A stretch of DNA of 64,000 nt, taken from positions 62,001 through 126,000 of the forward strand of contig NZ_JANINP010000006.1 of the NCBI RefSeq assembly GCF_024508665.1, given 5' to 3'. Shown here piece after piece: positions 1 through 7,633 of this stretch. Each line of letters opens with the position of its first letter. Position 1 is the first letter of the stretch. This DNA comes from Sphingomonas sp. (GTDB taxonomy: Bacteria > Pseudomonadota > Alphaproteobacteria > Sphingomonadales > Sphingomonadaceae). Made by a program: the position numbers and the translations under genes. The notes under the pieces are model-generated. The model ran no database searches. It saw nothing but the letters and a program-made list of their open reading frames with translations, and was not told where the DNA came from.

Positions 1-1
1 C

Positions 2-550
2 TATCGCTATTGCTACCATGTCGCCGGCGCGGTCGGTTGCATGATGGCGATCGCGATGGGGGTCTCGCCCGACGACGAGGACACGCTCGACCGCGCCTGC
101 GACCTGGGCATGGCGTTCCAGCTGGCGAATATCGCGCGCGATATCGAGGAAGATGATCGCGGCGGGCGCTGCTATCTGCCCCAGGAGTGGCTGGCGGAGA
201 TGGACATACCGCCCGGACAGCACATGAAGCCGCCCTTCCGTCCCCGCCTGACGGTGCTGGCGCGGCGCCTGGTCGATCGCGCGGCGGCGTTCGAAGCGAG
301 CGCGCGTATCGGCACGCGGCGACTCAGCCTGCGATCGGCCTGGGCCGTGCTGGCGGCGGCGGGCATCTATGGCGCGATCGGCCGCGAGGTCGCGGCGCGC
401 GGCGACCATGCCTGGGATCATCGCGCCGGCACCTCGGCGGCCGCCAAGCTCGGCTGGATCGCGCGGGCGCTCGGCCAGGCGGTGCAGCGCAACCGGCTTT
501 ATCCCGTCGCGCCGCGCGATGCGGATCTGTGGCGGCGGCCGCGCGGTTAG
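2..550 (+). CDS. crtB: Phytoene synthase, C-terminal part (5' end outside window)
   Basis: The reading frame is open from the first bases of the window and encodes the last 182 residues of a squalene/phytoene synthase. The second aspartate-rich motif is clear (NIARDIEED followed by GGRCYLP), as is the preceding AFQLAN helix. The family condenses two geranylgeranyl diphosphates into phytoene, the first committed carotenoid step, which fits the yellow pigmentation usual in sphingomonads. The start and first Asp-rich motif lie upstream of the window, so fusion or operon partners cannot be judged. A related prenyl-chain condensing enzyme of the same family is the only realistic alternative. Confidence 0.9.
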   Translation, partial: YRYCYHVAGAVGCMMAIAMGVSPDDEDTLDRACDLGMAFQLANIARDIEEDDRGGRCYLPQEWLAEMDIPPGQHMKPPFRPRLTVLARRLVDRAAAFEASARIGTRRLSLRSAWAVLAAAGIYGAIGREVAARGDHAWDHRAGTSAAAKLGWIARALGQAVQRNRLYPVAPRDADLWRRPRG

Positions 551-609
551 CCCTGCGTAAACCCTGCTCGGTCAGGACTCGGCAAGCCCGACAGCCTAGC
601 TTACCCATT

Positions 610-825
610 ATGACGAAATTGTCCGTGAAGTTCTCACGTGCCTTGCAGCGCGGCCGTGCCGAACCGGCGCCGCCGCCGACGCGCGCGGGGCTGTTGCTGA
701 CCTTGCTCAGGAAGCGCGCCGCCGCGCACAATGTCGGCGCCGAGGATCTCGAGGCGATGCTGCGCGACCAGATCCGCTGGTCGCTACCGATCCGCCGCGG
801 CGCGGACGCCGAATTAGTTGATTAA
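610..825 (+). CDS. Hypothetical 71-residue basic protein
   Basis: A short frame begins 59 bp after crtB and ends 12 bp inside the convergent membrane-protein gene. The product is Arg/Ala-rich at its start and has a helix-prone second half (EDLEAMLRDQIRW). No Shine-Dalgarno sequence is visible before the ATG. I do not recognise a family. The reading is plausible because it fills the gap after crtB in the same direction, but in GC-rich DNA a chance frame of this length is possible. Confidence 0.45.
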   Translation: MTKLSVKFSRALQRGRAEPAPPPTRAGLLLTLLRKRAAAHNVGAEDLEAMLRDQIRWSLPIRRGADAELVD

Positions 826-1227
826 GGGATCACCCGGCCGAGCGCGGTGAAAATGCCACTCGGCGAGCCACATGCCGGCGAGGGGCAGGATCAGGGTGGC
901 GCCCTGGAGCCACAAGGGTTGCGTCAGCTGGGTCAGGTTCCATACCCCGTCGGCCACCAATATGAGTGCGACAATCCATCCAGCCGGTCGCCATTGACCG
1001 ATCCGCAGCGCGGCGAAAGCACCCACCAACCCGGCGAGCAGCCAGCCTATCGCGATGATTATCTGACCGGCGAGCGGCATCGCCATGACGAAGCGCGCAA
1101 GCATTTCCTGCGCGCTGGCGTCAGGCGCGATCGCGGCGGGGAACCAGCGTTCGGCGAGCTCCCAGGCGCCATCGATCAGCGCGATGGCAATCGCCAGCCC
1201 GACGATGGTTCCGACAATCCTGCGCAT
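814..1227 (-). CDS. Hypothetical four-helix membrane protein
   Basis: The product has 137 residues from the chosen ATG (MRRIVGTIVG). It has an N-terminal hydrophobic helix, two central helices (LAGQIIIAIGWLLAGLVGAF and the WIVALILVADGV region) and a C-terminal one around LILPLAGMW, so an inner-membrane location is likely. An ATG nine codons upstream is possible but would precede the membrane helix with an untypical MPPEQPGDV leader. It converges on the small frame ending at 825 with a 12-bp overlap. I recognise no catalytic motif and no named family. Confidence 0.7.
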   Translation of the reverse strand: MRRIVGTIVGLAIAIALIDGAWELAERWFPAAIAPDASAQEMLARFVMAMPLAGQIIIAIGWLLAGLVGAFAALRIGQWRPAGWIVALILVADGVWNLTQLTQPLWLQGATLILPLAGMWLAEWHFHRARPGDPLIN

Positions 1228-1285
1228 GACATCCCCTGGCTGTTCCGGGGGCAATCATTATCGGCGCGGCGAGGTTCGCGCCAGT

Positions 1286-1519
1286 TCAGCTGCGGCGCGC
1301 CTGAGCCTTATTGTTGTCGGCCATCGACTGGCCGACCTGGCGGCACGCCGCGGTAACCGTCGGGAAATCGATATCGGTGTTGCGGATCAGCGCCGCGGGC
1401 ATCGCCGCCCGGCATTGCGCCGCGCTGTAATACCGGACCGGCTCGATCCGCTGCTGCGCGCATTGCGTCTGGCCATCGCCGCAGCCCATGATCGCGATGA
1501 CGTAGAATACAGAACCCAT
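1286..1519 (-). CDS. Small secreted cysteine-containing hypothetical protein
   Basis: The 77-residue product starts with a short hydrophobic stretch (MGSVFYVIAIMGCG) followed by a compact region with four cysteines in all (GCG, TQC, AQC, AACR). A good ribosome-binding site, GGAGGAAG, lies just before the ATG. Proteins of this layout are common hypotheticals in sphingomonads, but I know no function for them. It may be exported, with the cysteines forming disulfides; this is inferred from composition only. Confidence 0.7.
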   Translation of the reverse strand: MGSVFYVIAIMGCGDGQTQCAQQRIEPVRYYSAAQCRAAMPAALIRNTDIDFPTVTAACRQVGQSMADNNKAQARRS

Positions 1520-1599
1520 GTCTTCCTCCGTCGCGTCTATAATCCTTGGGCGACGACGACGGTTCCCTGAACGCCCGCGGCACCCTACATAAAGCGACG

Positions 1600-3426
1600 A
1601 TGCCGCCCGCCGAACTTCCGCCGACCAAGGATCGCCCGCTGATCCCGACGCTTCGGCGTTTCCTCCCCTATCTGTGGCCCGCCGATGCCCCCGGTCTGAA
1701 GCTGCGCATCGTCGTCGCGATGACCTTCGTCGTCCTGTCGAAGGTGGTGCAGGTCTATGTCACCGCTTATGCGCTTCGCTACGCGGTCAACGCGATGGCC
1801 GGGCGCAACGAATGGGGCGTCGCCAACGTCCCGCAATTCGTCATGCTGATGGTGATCGGCTATGCCGCCGGGCGGCTGTCGGGCGTCGTGTTCGACAATC
1901 TGCGCAACGTCGTGTTCGAGCGCGTCGGCCAGGAGGCGACCCGCCAGCTCGCCGCCACCGTGTTCCGCCACCTCCACCAATTGTCTCTTCGCTTCCACCT
2001 CGAACGGCGCACGGGCGCGGTGACCAAGGTCGTCGAGCGCGGCACCAAGAGCATCGACACGATGCTCTATTTCCTGCTGTTCAACATCGCGCCGACCCTG
2101 CTCGAACTCTGCTTCGTCATGCAGATCTTCTGGTCGAATTTCGGCGTGTGGCTCGACGTGGCGACCTTGGTGATGATCGTCGTCTATATCGGCTTCACCC
2201 GCGTGGTGACCGACTGGCGCAATGCATTGCGCACGCGGATGAACGACCTCGACACCGGCGCGGTGGCACACGCGGTCGACTCGCTGCTCAACTTCGAGAC
2301 GGTCAAATATTTCGGTGCCGAGGAGCGCGAGGCGAGGCGCTACGAAGCCGCGGTCGGCGCCTATGCCAATGCCGCGGTCAAGAGCGAGAACAGCCTTGCC
2401 TGGCTCAATATCGGCCAGGCCCTGGTCACCAATTTGATGCTCGGCGGCGGGATGGTGTTCATCGCCTGGGGCTGGGCGCATGGTCGTTTCTCGCCCGGCG
2501 ACGTCGTGTTCGTCTCGACCTTGCTGACCCAGTTGTTCCGGCCGCTCGACCTGCTCGGCATGGTCTATCGCACGATCCGGCAGGGCGTGGTCGACATGGC
2601 GGCGATGTTCGACTTGCTCGATACCGGCGCCGAAATCGTCGACGCGCCCGACGCGCAGCCGCTCAAGATCGACCGCGGCCATATCCGGTTCGAGGACGTG
2701 CATTTCGGCTATGAGCCGGGGCGCGACATCCTGAAAGGCATCGATCTCGATATCCCGGCAGGCAAGACGTTGGCAGTGGTCGGGCCGTCGGGCGCTGGCA
2801 AGTCGACGCTCGCGCGGCTGATGTACCGTTTCTACGATTTGACCGGCGGGCGGATCACGATCGACGACCAGGATATCGGCCACGTCACCCAGGCAAGCTT
2901 GCGCGCCGCGATCGGCATCGTCCCGCAGGACACGGTGCTGTTCAACGACACGATCGGCTACAATATCGCTTACGGCCGTGAAGGCGCGAACGAGGAAGAC
3001 ATCGTACGCGCCGCCAAGGGCGCGGCGATCTCAAGCTTCATCGAGCGCCAGCCCGATCAGTACGAAACCCGGGTCGGCGAACGTGGTCTGAAATTGTCGG
3101 GCGGCGAGAAGCAGCGCGTGGCGATCGCGCGCACCCTGCTCAAGGACCCGCCGATCCTGATCCTGGACGAAGCGACCAGCGCACTCGACAGCCGCACCGA
3201 GGCCGAGATCCTGGGCACGCTCCAGGCTATCGAACGCGGGCGCACGACGATCGTCATCGCCCACCGCCTGTCGACCGTGGTCCATGCCGACCAGATCGTC
3301 GTGCTCGAAAACGGCCTGGTCGCCGAGCGCGGCACCCATGCCGAATTGCTGCGCAAGAACGGCCTCTACGCCGATATGTGGGCACGCCAGGCACAGGAAC
3401 GCCAGGAAGCGCTGGCAGCGGAATAG
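1600..3426 (+). CDS. Atm1/HMT1-type ABC exporter (fused permease-ATPase)
   Basis: The 608-residue half-transporter has an N-terminal six-helix exporter domain (about residues 30-330) followed by an ATPase. The ATPase has Walker A GPSGAGKST near residue 395, the signature LSGGEKQ near 500 and Walker B ILILDEA near 520. The intracellular-loop segment LLNFETVKYF is a hallmark of the Atm1/ABCB7 group, whose members export glutathione-linked sulfur or metal species and support Fe-S protein or heavy-metal homeostasis. It should work as a homodimer in the inner membrane. I chose the ATG at 1600 (MPPAELPPTKD) over one 18 codons upstream because the longer start adds an unconserved-looking leader. The esterase gene follows after 36 bp. 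Confidence 0.92.
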   Translation: MPPAELPPTKDRPLIPTLRRFLPYLWPADAPGLKLRIVVAMTFVVLSKVVQVYVTAYALRYAVNAMAGRNEWGVANVPQFVMLMVIGYAAGRLSGVVFDNLRNVVFERVGQEATRQLAATVFRHLHQLSLRFHLERRTGAVTKVVERGTKSIDTMLYFLLFNIAPTLLELCFVMQIFWSNFGVWLDVATLVMIVVYIGFTRVVTDWRNALRTRMNDLDTGAVAHAVDSLLNFETVKYFGAEEREARRYEAAVGAYANAAVKSENSLAWLNIGQALVTNLMLGGGMVFIAWGWAHGRFSPGDVVFVSTLLTQLFRPLDLLGMVYRTIRQGVVDMAAMFDLLDTGAEIVDAPDAQPLKIDRGHIRFEDVHFGYEPGRDILKGIDLDIPAGKTLAVVGPSGAGKSTLARLMYRFYDLTGGRITIDDQDIGHVTQASLRAAIGIVPQDTVLFNDTIGYNIAYGREGANEEDIVRAAKGAAISSFIERQPDQYETRVGERGLKLSGGEKQRVAIARTLLKDPPILILDEATSALDSRTEAEILGTLQAIERGRTTIVIAHRLSTVVHADQIVVLENGLVAERGTHAELLRKNGLYADMWARQAQERQEALAAE

Positions 3427-3462
3427 GTTGACGGGAACGACGGCCAGGCGATCAATGCGCCT

Positions 3463-4329
3463 ATGATCCGCCTGATCCTCGCGTTCGTCCTTGCGCTCGT
3501 CGCAAGCCCGGCCCTCGCCGATCCGGCGGACGGACTGCAGCCGCCGATCACCGTCCAGTCGAAATTCGTTCCCGCGCGGACCGTGCAGGTCTGGCTGCCG
3601 CCCGGCTACGCCACATCGAAGCGGCGCTATCCGGTGCTCTATCTGCATGACGGACAGAATGTGTACGACACGCCGTCGCCCTTTTCGGGCAAGAGCTGGG
3701 AAGTGCATCGCGCGCTCGATCGGTTGATCGCGGCGAACAAGGTGCGGCCGGCGATCCTGGTCGCGGTGTGGAATAATGACAACCGGCTGGGCGAATATAT
3801 GCCGCAGGCCGCTGTGCCGGCGGCGGGTACGAAGGGCGACCCGGGTTCGGCCGACCTGTTCAAAAAGCTACCGGTCGAGCGCGCCAGGATTGTCGGCGAC
3901 GCCTATGTCCGGTTCCTCGCCACCGAGCTCAAGCCGTTGATCGACCGCCGCTACCGCACGTTACGCGGCGCCCAAAACGCCATGCTGATGGGATCGAGCA
4001 TGGGCGGGCTGATCTCGGCTTATGCAGTGGTCCGCTATCCCAGGATCTTCGGCGCGGCGGCGTGCCTGTCGACCTCCTGGCCGATCGGCGACGGCTTTGC
4101 CGAACGCTGGTTCGAGGCGCATCTGCCGCCCCGGACCGCGCGGCTCTATTTCGATTATGGCACCGGGACCAATGACGGATCGATCGAGCCGTACCAGCGC
4201 AAGCTCGACGCCGCGGCGGGATCGCGTGGCGGTGCCTGGGTCAGCCGGGCGTTTCCGGGTGCCGAGCATAGCGAACGCGCCTGGCAGGCACGGGTCGCAA
4301 TTCCGCTGACCTTCCTGCTCGGACGCTGA
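3463..4329 (+). CDS. Secreted esterase (esterase-D / PF00756 type alpha/beta hydrolase)
   Basis: The 288-residue protein begins with a typical Sec signal peptide ending near ASPALA-DPAD. The mature part carries the family features: a YLHDGQN oxyanion strand, a nucleophile elbow GSSMG with Ser179, and a C-terminal histidine in GAEHSERAW. Such enzymes cleave carboxylic esters, or siderophore and feruloyl esters, in the periplasm or outside the cell. The substrate cannot be read from the sequence. It lies 36 bp after the ABC exporter in the same direction and could be cotranscribed. Confidence 0.88.
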   Translation: MIRLILAFVLALVASPALADPADGLQPPITVQSKFVPARTVQVWLPPGYATSKRRYPVLYLHDGQNVYDTPSPFSGKSWEVHRALDRLIAANKVRPAILVAVWNNDNRLGEYMPQAAVPAAGTKGDPGSADLFKKLPVERARIVGDAYVRFLATELKPLIDRRYRTLRGAQNAMLMGSSMGGLISAYAVVRYPRIFGAAACLSTSWPIGDGFAERWFEAHLPPRTARLYFDYGTGTNDGSIEPYQRKLDAAAGSRGGAWVSRAFPGAEHSERAWQARVAIPLTFLLGR

Positions 4330-4331
4330 GG

Positions 4332-4359
4332 CAAAAAGAAGGGGCCGCTTCCCGGCCCC
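4332..4359 (-). terminator. Rho-independent terminator for the 36-residue peptide gene
   Basis: A GGGGCCG / CGGCCCC stem of 7 bp with a 5-nt loop is followed, on the minus strand, by a T-rich run (TTCTTTTTG). It sits just beyond the stop of the plus-strand esterase and about 85 bp downstream of the minus-strand peptide gene. The T-run serves only the minus strand. Confidence 0.65.
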
Positions 4360-4444
4360 GGCGCGGCCGCCCTATCGCGGCCGCCGGTTGGCGAGCTGGC
4401 TTGCCTGACCCCCTCCCGCTCGCCGCGGAGGAGGTGCGTCCCGG

Positions 4445-4555
4445 TCAGGCGACCGGGACGAACGAGGTGGCGGCGTTGACGAGAACCATGGTGCAAACGA
4501 GCGCGCTGAACACCGAAACCGCAACCTGCTGAGCCGAAGCGAAACGTACCGACAT
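4445..4555 (-). CDS. 36-residue single-span membrane or secreted peptide
   Basis: This short frame encodes MSVRFASAQQ followed by a hydrophobic stretch (VAVSVFSALVCTMVLVNAA) and a TSFVPVA tail. Evidence that it is real: a GGGAG ribosome-binding site 8 bp before the ATG, an AT-rich upstream stretch unlike the surrounding DNA, and its own terminator at 4332-4359. The layout suits either a small single-span membrane protein or a secreted peptide. I know no function; similar-looking tiny proteins are often left unannotated. Confidence 0.7.
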   Translation of the reverse strand: MSVRFASAQQVAVSVFSALVCTMVLVNAATSFVPVA

Positions 4556-4669
4556 GATCTTAACTCCCTATCTTGGATGGCTATCGGACCATCCGACGAC
4601 CATGCCGACACGATTGCAGGGAGTGTGCCAGTTTTATAAGTTATTGATTATAGGACATTTGAAATTTTC

Positions 4670-4693
4670 GAAAAGCGATAAGTGGCGCTTTTC
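4670..4693 (-). terminator. Candidate terminator of the diguanylate cyclase gene
   Basis: GAAAAGCG and CGCTTTTC form an 8-bp stem with an 8-nt loop, followed on the minus strand by GAAAATTTC. It lies 42 bp beyond the stop of the minus-strand GGDEF gene and upstream of the small peptide gene. The tail is less T-rich than a classical terminator. Confidence 0.4.
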
Positions 4694-4734
4694 ACGTATC
4701 CGGATCGGCTATTTCTGCCACATGTCGGCAAAAA

Positions 4735-5802
4735 TCACCGATCCGATTGGATACAATTGCGACCGTCTTCCTTGGCGGCGTAGAGCAGGCGATCGGCGCG
4801 GCCCATGGCGGAGTTGATCGTGTCATCCGGCTCGACCAGCGTCAGCCCGGCGGAGAAGGTTACGGCCCCGAGTGGAGCGTCGGTTTCGCGCAGGCGGTAG
4901 CGTTTGGCGGCGACCGCTGCACGCGCGCCTTCGAGCGTGGATAGCGCGTCGTCAGGGCTCAGCCCAGTGAACATCACGACGAATTCCTCGCCGCCATAGC
5001 GCGCGACGAGATGCTCGTCGCAGCCCGTGCGCAACGCCTCGGCGATCGCCTTGAGCACGCGATCGCCGACCGCATGGCCGAACCGGTCATTGACCGACTT
5101 GAACTTGTCGACGTCGCAGATCGCGACGCAGACAGGGTCGCTGCTGGTCACGGCCGCGGCATAGGCATCTTCGAACGCGCGACGATTGGGCAGGCCGGTC
5201 AGCGGGTCGCGGCGCGCATCGTCGCGCGCCAGTTCGAGCTCGCGGCGGAGCCGGTCGGCCTCGTGCGTCGCTTCCTGCAGCCGGGCCTCGGCCGACGAGA
5301 CGCGGTCGAGCATCGAGCTCGCCATGCGCACGACCTCGTCGATCGCGCTGGTATCGCGCGAGGCACGGATCGCATCGCGCGAGGCGCGCAAATCCTGGCC
5401 GAACCCGCGCGTATCGGCGTGCATCGCGCGCACCGTGTCGCCGAAATCCTCGACCTGCATCTGTGCCCGCGCGACCAGCGACTGCGCCTTGGTATTGTCT
5501 GCGACGACGGTGAGTTGCGGCGGCGAGGAGAGGTTGGGGGCCGAATCACCGCCGACACTTGCCGGAGCGCCCATCACCGCCCGGCCGCCAAGCTCTTCGA
5601 TATCGCGCGAGCTCAGCCGCACGCCGCCGTCGGTGATCCGCGCGACCTCGGCCGCCAGCGGCCCGCGTTGATCGCTCAACACTTTGTGCGCAAATGCATA
5701 ATGCACCGGGTCGACGCTCAGGCGGTGCCGCGCGAGGAATTCGCCGATCGCGGCATAGAGCCGATCCGACGCCTTGGATGAATTGTCTACGGCGCTCGCC
5801 AC
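4735..5802 (-). CDS. Diguanylate cyclase (soluble GGDEF protein)
   Basis: The 355-residue protein has no membrane helices. The N-terminal ~190 residues are helical, with a coiled-coil run (SSAEARLQEATHEADRLRRE) feeding into DPLTGLPNRRAFEDAY, the usual start of a GGDEF domain. The active-site loop is GGEEF at residues 270-274, so synthesis of cyclic di-GMP from two GTP is expected. The RxxD inhibitory site normally placed just before the loop is not present; the matching positions read Cys and His. The N-terminal region is presumably the sensory or dimerising part but I cannot name its input. It is the only gene on this strand between the peptide gene and the peroxiredoxin. Confidence 0.92.
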   Translation of the reverse strand: MASAVDNSSKASDRLYAAIGEFLARHRLSVDPVHYAFAHKVLSDQRGPLAAEVARITDGGVRLSSRDIEELGGRAVMGAPASVGGDSAPNLSSPPQLTVVADNTKAQSLVARAQMQVEDFGDTVRAMHADTRGFGQDLRASRDAIRASRDTSAIDEVVRMASSMLDRVSSAEARLQEATHEADRLRRELELARDDARRDPLTGLPNRRAFEDAYAAAVTSSDPVCVAICDVDKFKSVNDRFGHAVGDRVLKAIAEALRTGCDEHLVARYGGEEFVVMFTGLSPDDALSTLEGARAAVAAKRYRLRETDAPLGAVTFSAGLTLVEPDDTINSAMGRADRLLYAAKEDGRNCIQSDR

Positions 5803-6013
5803 CGTCCGTTCCCCTTGCCAAAATCGCGCTTGGGCGACGGCATGGAGCTACAGGCGATAGGCTAAGATCGCGTTTTCGAACCTATCAGATAGGTAGTCGC
5901 TCGGGTACCGTCCGCTTCGGCGATATTCAGCGCATCCCAGTTTCCTCGAACCCCAGGATCGCATATGCATTGAACCACTGATAGGAGCCGGAACCGCCCA
6001 ATCAGCATCGTCC
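5803..6013. other. Non-coding upstream region of the diguanylate cyclase gene
   Basis: This is the first part of a 369-bp gap. No gene is visible. It contains a perfect palindrome CCTATC-A-GATAGG at 5881-5893, about 80 bp upstream of the GGDEF start, which could be an operator. The rest of the gap is the palindromic element at 6014-6108 and about 60 bp of plain sequence before the peroxiredoxin stop. Confidence 0.4.
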
Positions 6014-6108
6014 GTCATGCCGGCCTTGTGCCGGCATCCACCGTGCCGCGCACCCAGCGGCCGTTGGCCAGGTACCACGGTGGATGCCGGGACGAGCCCC
6101 GCATGACG
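6014..6108. repeat. Long inverted repeat, GTCATGC family
   Basis: Two arms of about 34 bp face each other. The outer GTCATGC pairs with GCATGAC, and the inner CCGGCATCCACCGTG pairs with CACGGTGGATGCCGG. A related but more degraded element occurs at 23665-23772. It lies downstream of the peroxiredoxin gene and could act as a transcript end, but its size and copy number suggest a dispersed repeat. Confidence 0.75.
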
Positions 6109-6171
6109 AAGAGGGAGGCGGAATCACCGTCAACTTCGAGCGCGTTTCTTGGGGCGAGCGCGCAGAACGCC

Positions 6172-6723
6172 CTATTTCAGCGCCTTGACCGCTTCGAGCG
6201 TCAGCTTGACGTGGTCGACGTAGGACAGGTCCGAATGGACGAACCGGATCTTGCCGTCGCGGCCGATCACATAGCTGGTGCGGTTGGTGATATCGCGCGC
6301 CTTGCCGGTCTTGGGATCGGTGAATTGCTTGCCGAGCGCGACATCATAAGCGCTGACGATGCGCGGCCCCGCGCTCGCCACCGGGAATTTGCCCGCGCAT
6401 TTCTCGGTCGAGAATTTGACCAGCGTCGGCACGGCGTCGGTCGACATGCCGATCACGGTCGCACCGGCGGCCTTGAACTCGTCGATATGCTCGGAGAATT
6501 CGTGCGCCTCGGCATTGCAGCCCGACGTGTAGGCCGCCGGGAAGAAGTACAGCACGACCGGCCCCTTCTTGAGCTGATCGGCAAGATGCAGGCGGAAGAC
6601 CTTGCCATTGATCGCGCCGCGCGTGGTGAAATCGGGCGCGGCGGCACCGGTCGACAGCGCCGCGACGGCGGGCATGGCGATCGCGGCGAGCGAAAGGGGA
6701 AGAAGGCGAAGCGGCAGGCGCAT
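6172..6723 (-). CDS. Exported peroxiredoxin (AhpC/TSA, Bcp-like)
   Basis: The 183-residue product starts with a Sec-type signal (MRLPLRLLPLSLAAIAMPAVAA). The thioredoxin-like fold follows: the peroxidatic cysteine is Cys69 in AYTSGCNAEAHEF and a possible resolving cysteine is Cys109 in STEKCAGKF. Peroxiredoxins reduce hydrogen peroxide and organic peroxides. An exported form would act in the periplasm and need a periplasmic reductant, which is not encoded nearby. The ATG at 6723 was chosen because it opens the signal peptide directly. It lies about 110 bp downstream of the membrane-protein gene. Confidence 0.88.
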   Translation of the reverse strand: MRLPLRLLPLSLAAIAMPAVAALSTGAAAPDFTTRGAINGKVFRLHLADQLKKGPVVLYFFPAAYTSGCNAEAHEFSEHIDEFKAAGATVIGMSTDAVPTLVKFSTEKCAGKFPVASAGPRIVSAYDVALGKQFTDPKTGKARDITNRTSYVIGRDGKIRFVHSDLSYVDHVKLTLEAVKALK

Positions 6724-6832
6724 GGACGACTCTCCGAAGGACGTTGCTGGGGGCGGCAAGGCGAGCGTTTTCTAGACCTGTGGGGTGGCGGGCGCCAGCG
6801 CGGAGATGGCCGTCCCTCCCCGACAAGCTCCG

Positions 6833-7630
6833 TCAACGCCCGGCGAGAGTCGAAAGGCCGGTGGACACCAGCCGCCCTTCCCGGCGTGGCGCGAGAAGCG
6901 CCGCACGCGTGGCGGCTAACAAGTATGACGCGAGCACGGTCGGCAGGATCCACCCACTGGTCGTCGTGGGCAGACTGGCGATCCCGACCGCCGCCACTGA
7001 CAGGATGAGCAAGGCGAACACGATCGTGACGAACCATGATCGCACCGGCCGCGTCCTATCCCATTGGTCGAGCGGCACCGGCAGCTTCCCGAACATCAGG
7101 GTCAACACGATTCCGGCAACCAGCAGGGCCGGGGTGATAACCAAGGTGGAATAGATCGATAGGGTAACGGGAATGCCCCAGGAATCGGCGCAGGCGGGAA
7201 GATACAGACGATAAGCGTCCGTCATGAAGCTGTAGGCGGTGACCACCTCTCCGAGCGCGATCACCGCTAGTCCCAGTACCAGGAATGGCCATCGCGCCGA
7301 AGGCGTGCGTAGCCATGGCCGTCCTTCTCCCGCGGTCCTCCGCAACGTCACAGCGAGGATCGCCAGTGCCGCCGCGCCGAGGATCAGGCCAAGACCCGTA
7401 TCCTTCCAGGGATAATGCTCGGTGAAGAGCGCCTGATAGCGCGCTCCCGCGGCGTCATCGATCCGGGCATCCGCAGTGCACCATTGCGCATGAAGCCTGC
7501 CGGCTTCGGCCACGCTTGCCGAATAGATCGGCGTGGACACACCGCGCAGCGCCACACCGGCACCGACGAGCGCGGTCAGACCGCAACCGGCAAGGACCGC
7601 TCGAAACGATCGCGTGCCGGTCGCGTCCAA
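6833..7630 (-). CDS. Hypothetical multi-pass membrane protein downstream of sdhA
   Basis: The 265-residue protein has about five hydrophobic segments (residues 10-30, 80-100, 115-140, 158-182 and 200-220) and an extracytoplasmic-looking loop between the first two. No family is recognised. It begins 3 bp after the sdhA stop with a TTG codon and no clear Shine-Dalgarno sequence, so translation may be coupled to sdhA or the true start may be further in. It occupies the place where sdhB is normally found. A role near respiratory complex II is possible from position alone. Confidence 0.65.
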   Translation of the reverse strand: MDATGTRSFRAVLAGCGLTALVGAGVALRGVSTPIYSASVAEAGRLHAQWCTADARIDDAAGARYQALFTEHYPWKDTGLGLILGAAALAILAVTLRRTAGEGRPWLRTPSARWPFLVLGLAVIALGEVVTAYSFMTDAYRLYLPACADSWGIPVTLSIYSTLVITPALLVAGIVLTLMFGKLPVPLDQWDRTRPVRSWFVTIVFALLILSVAAVGIASLPTTTSGWILPTVLASYLLAATRAALLAPRREGRLVSTGLSTLAGR

Positions 7631-7633
7631 TGG

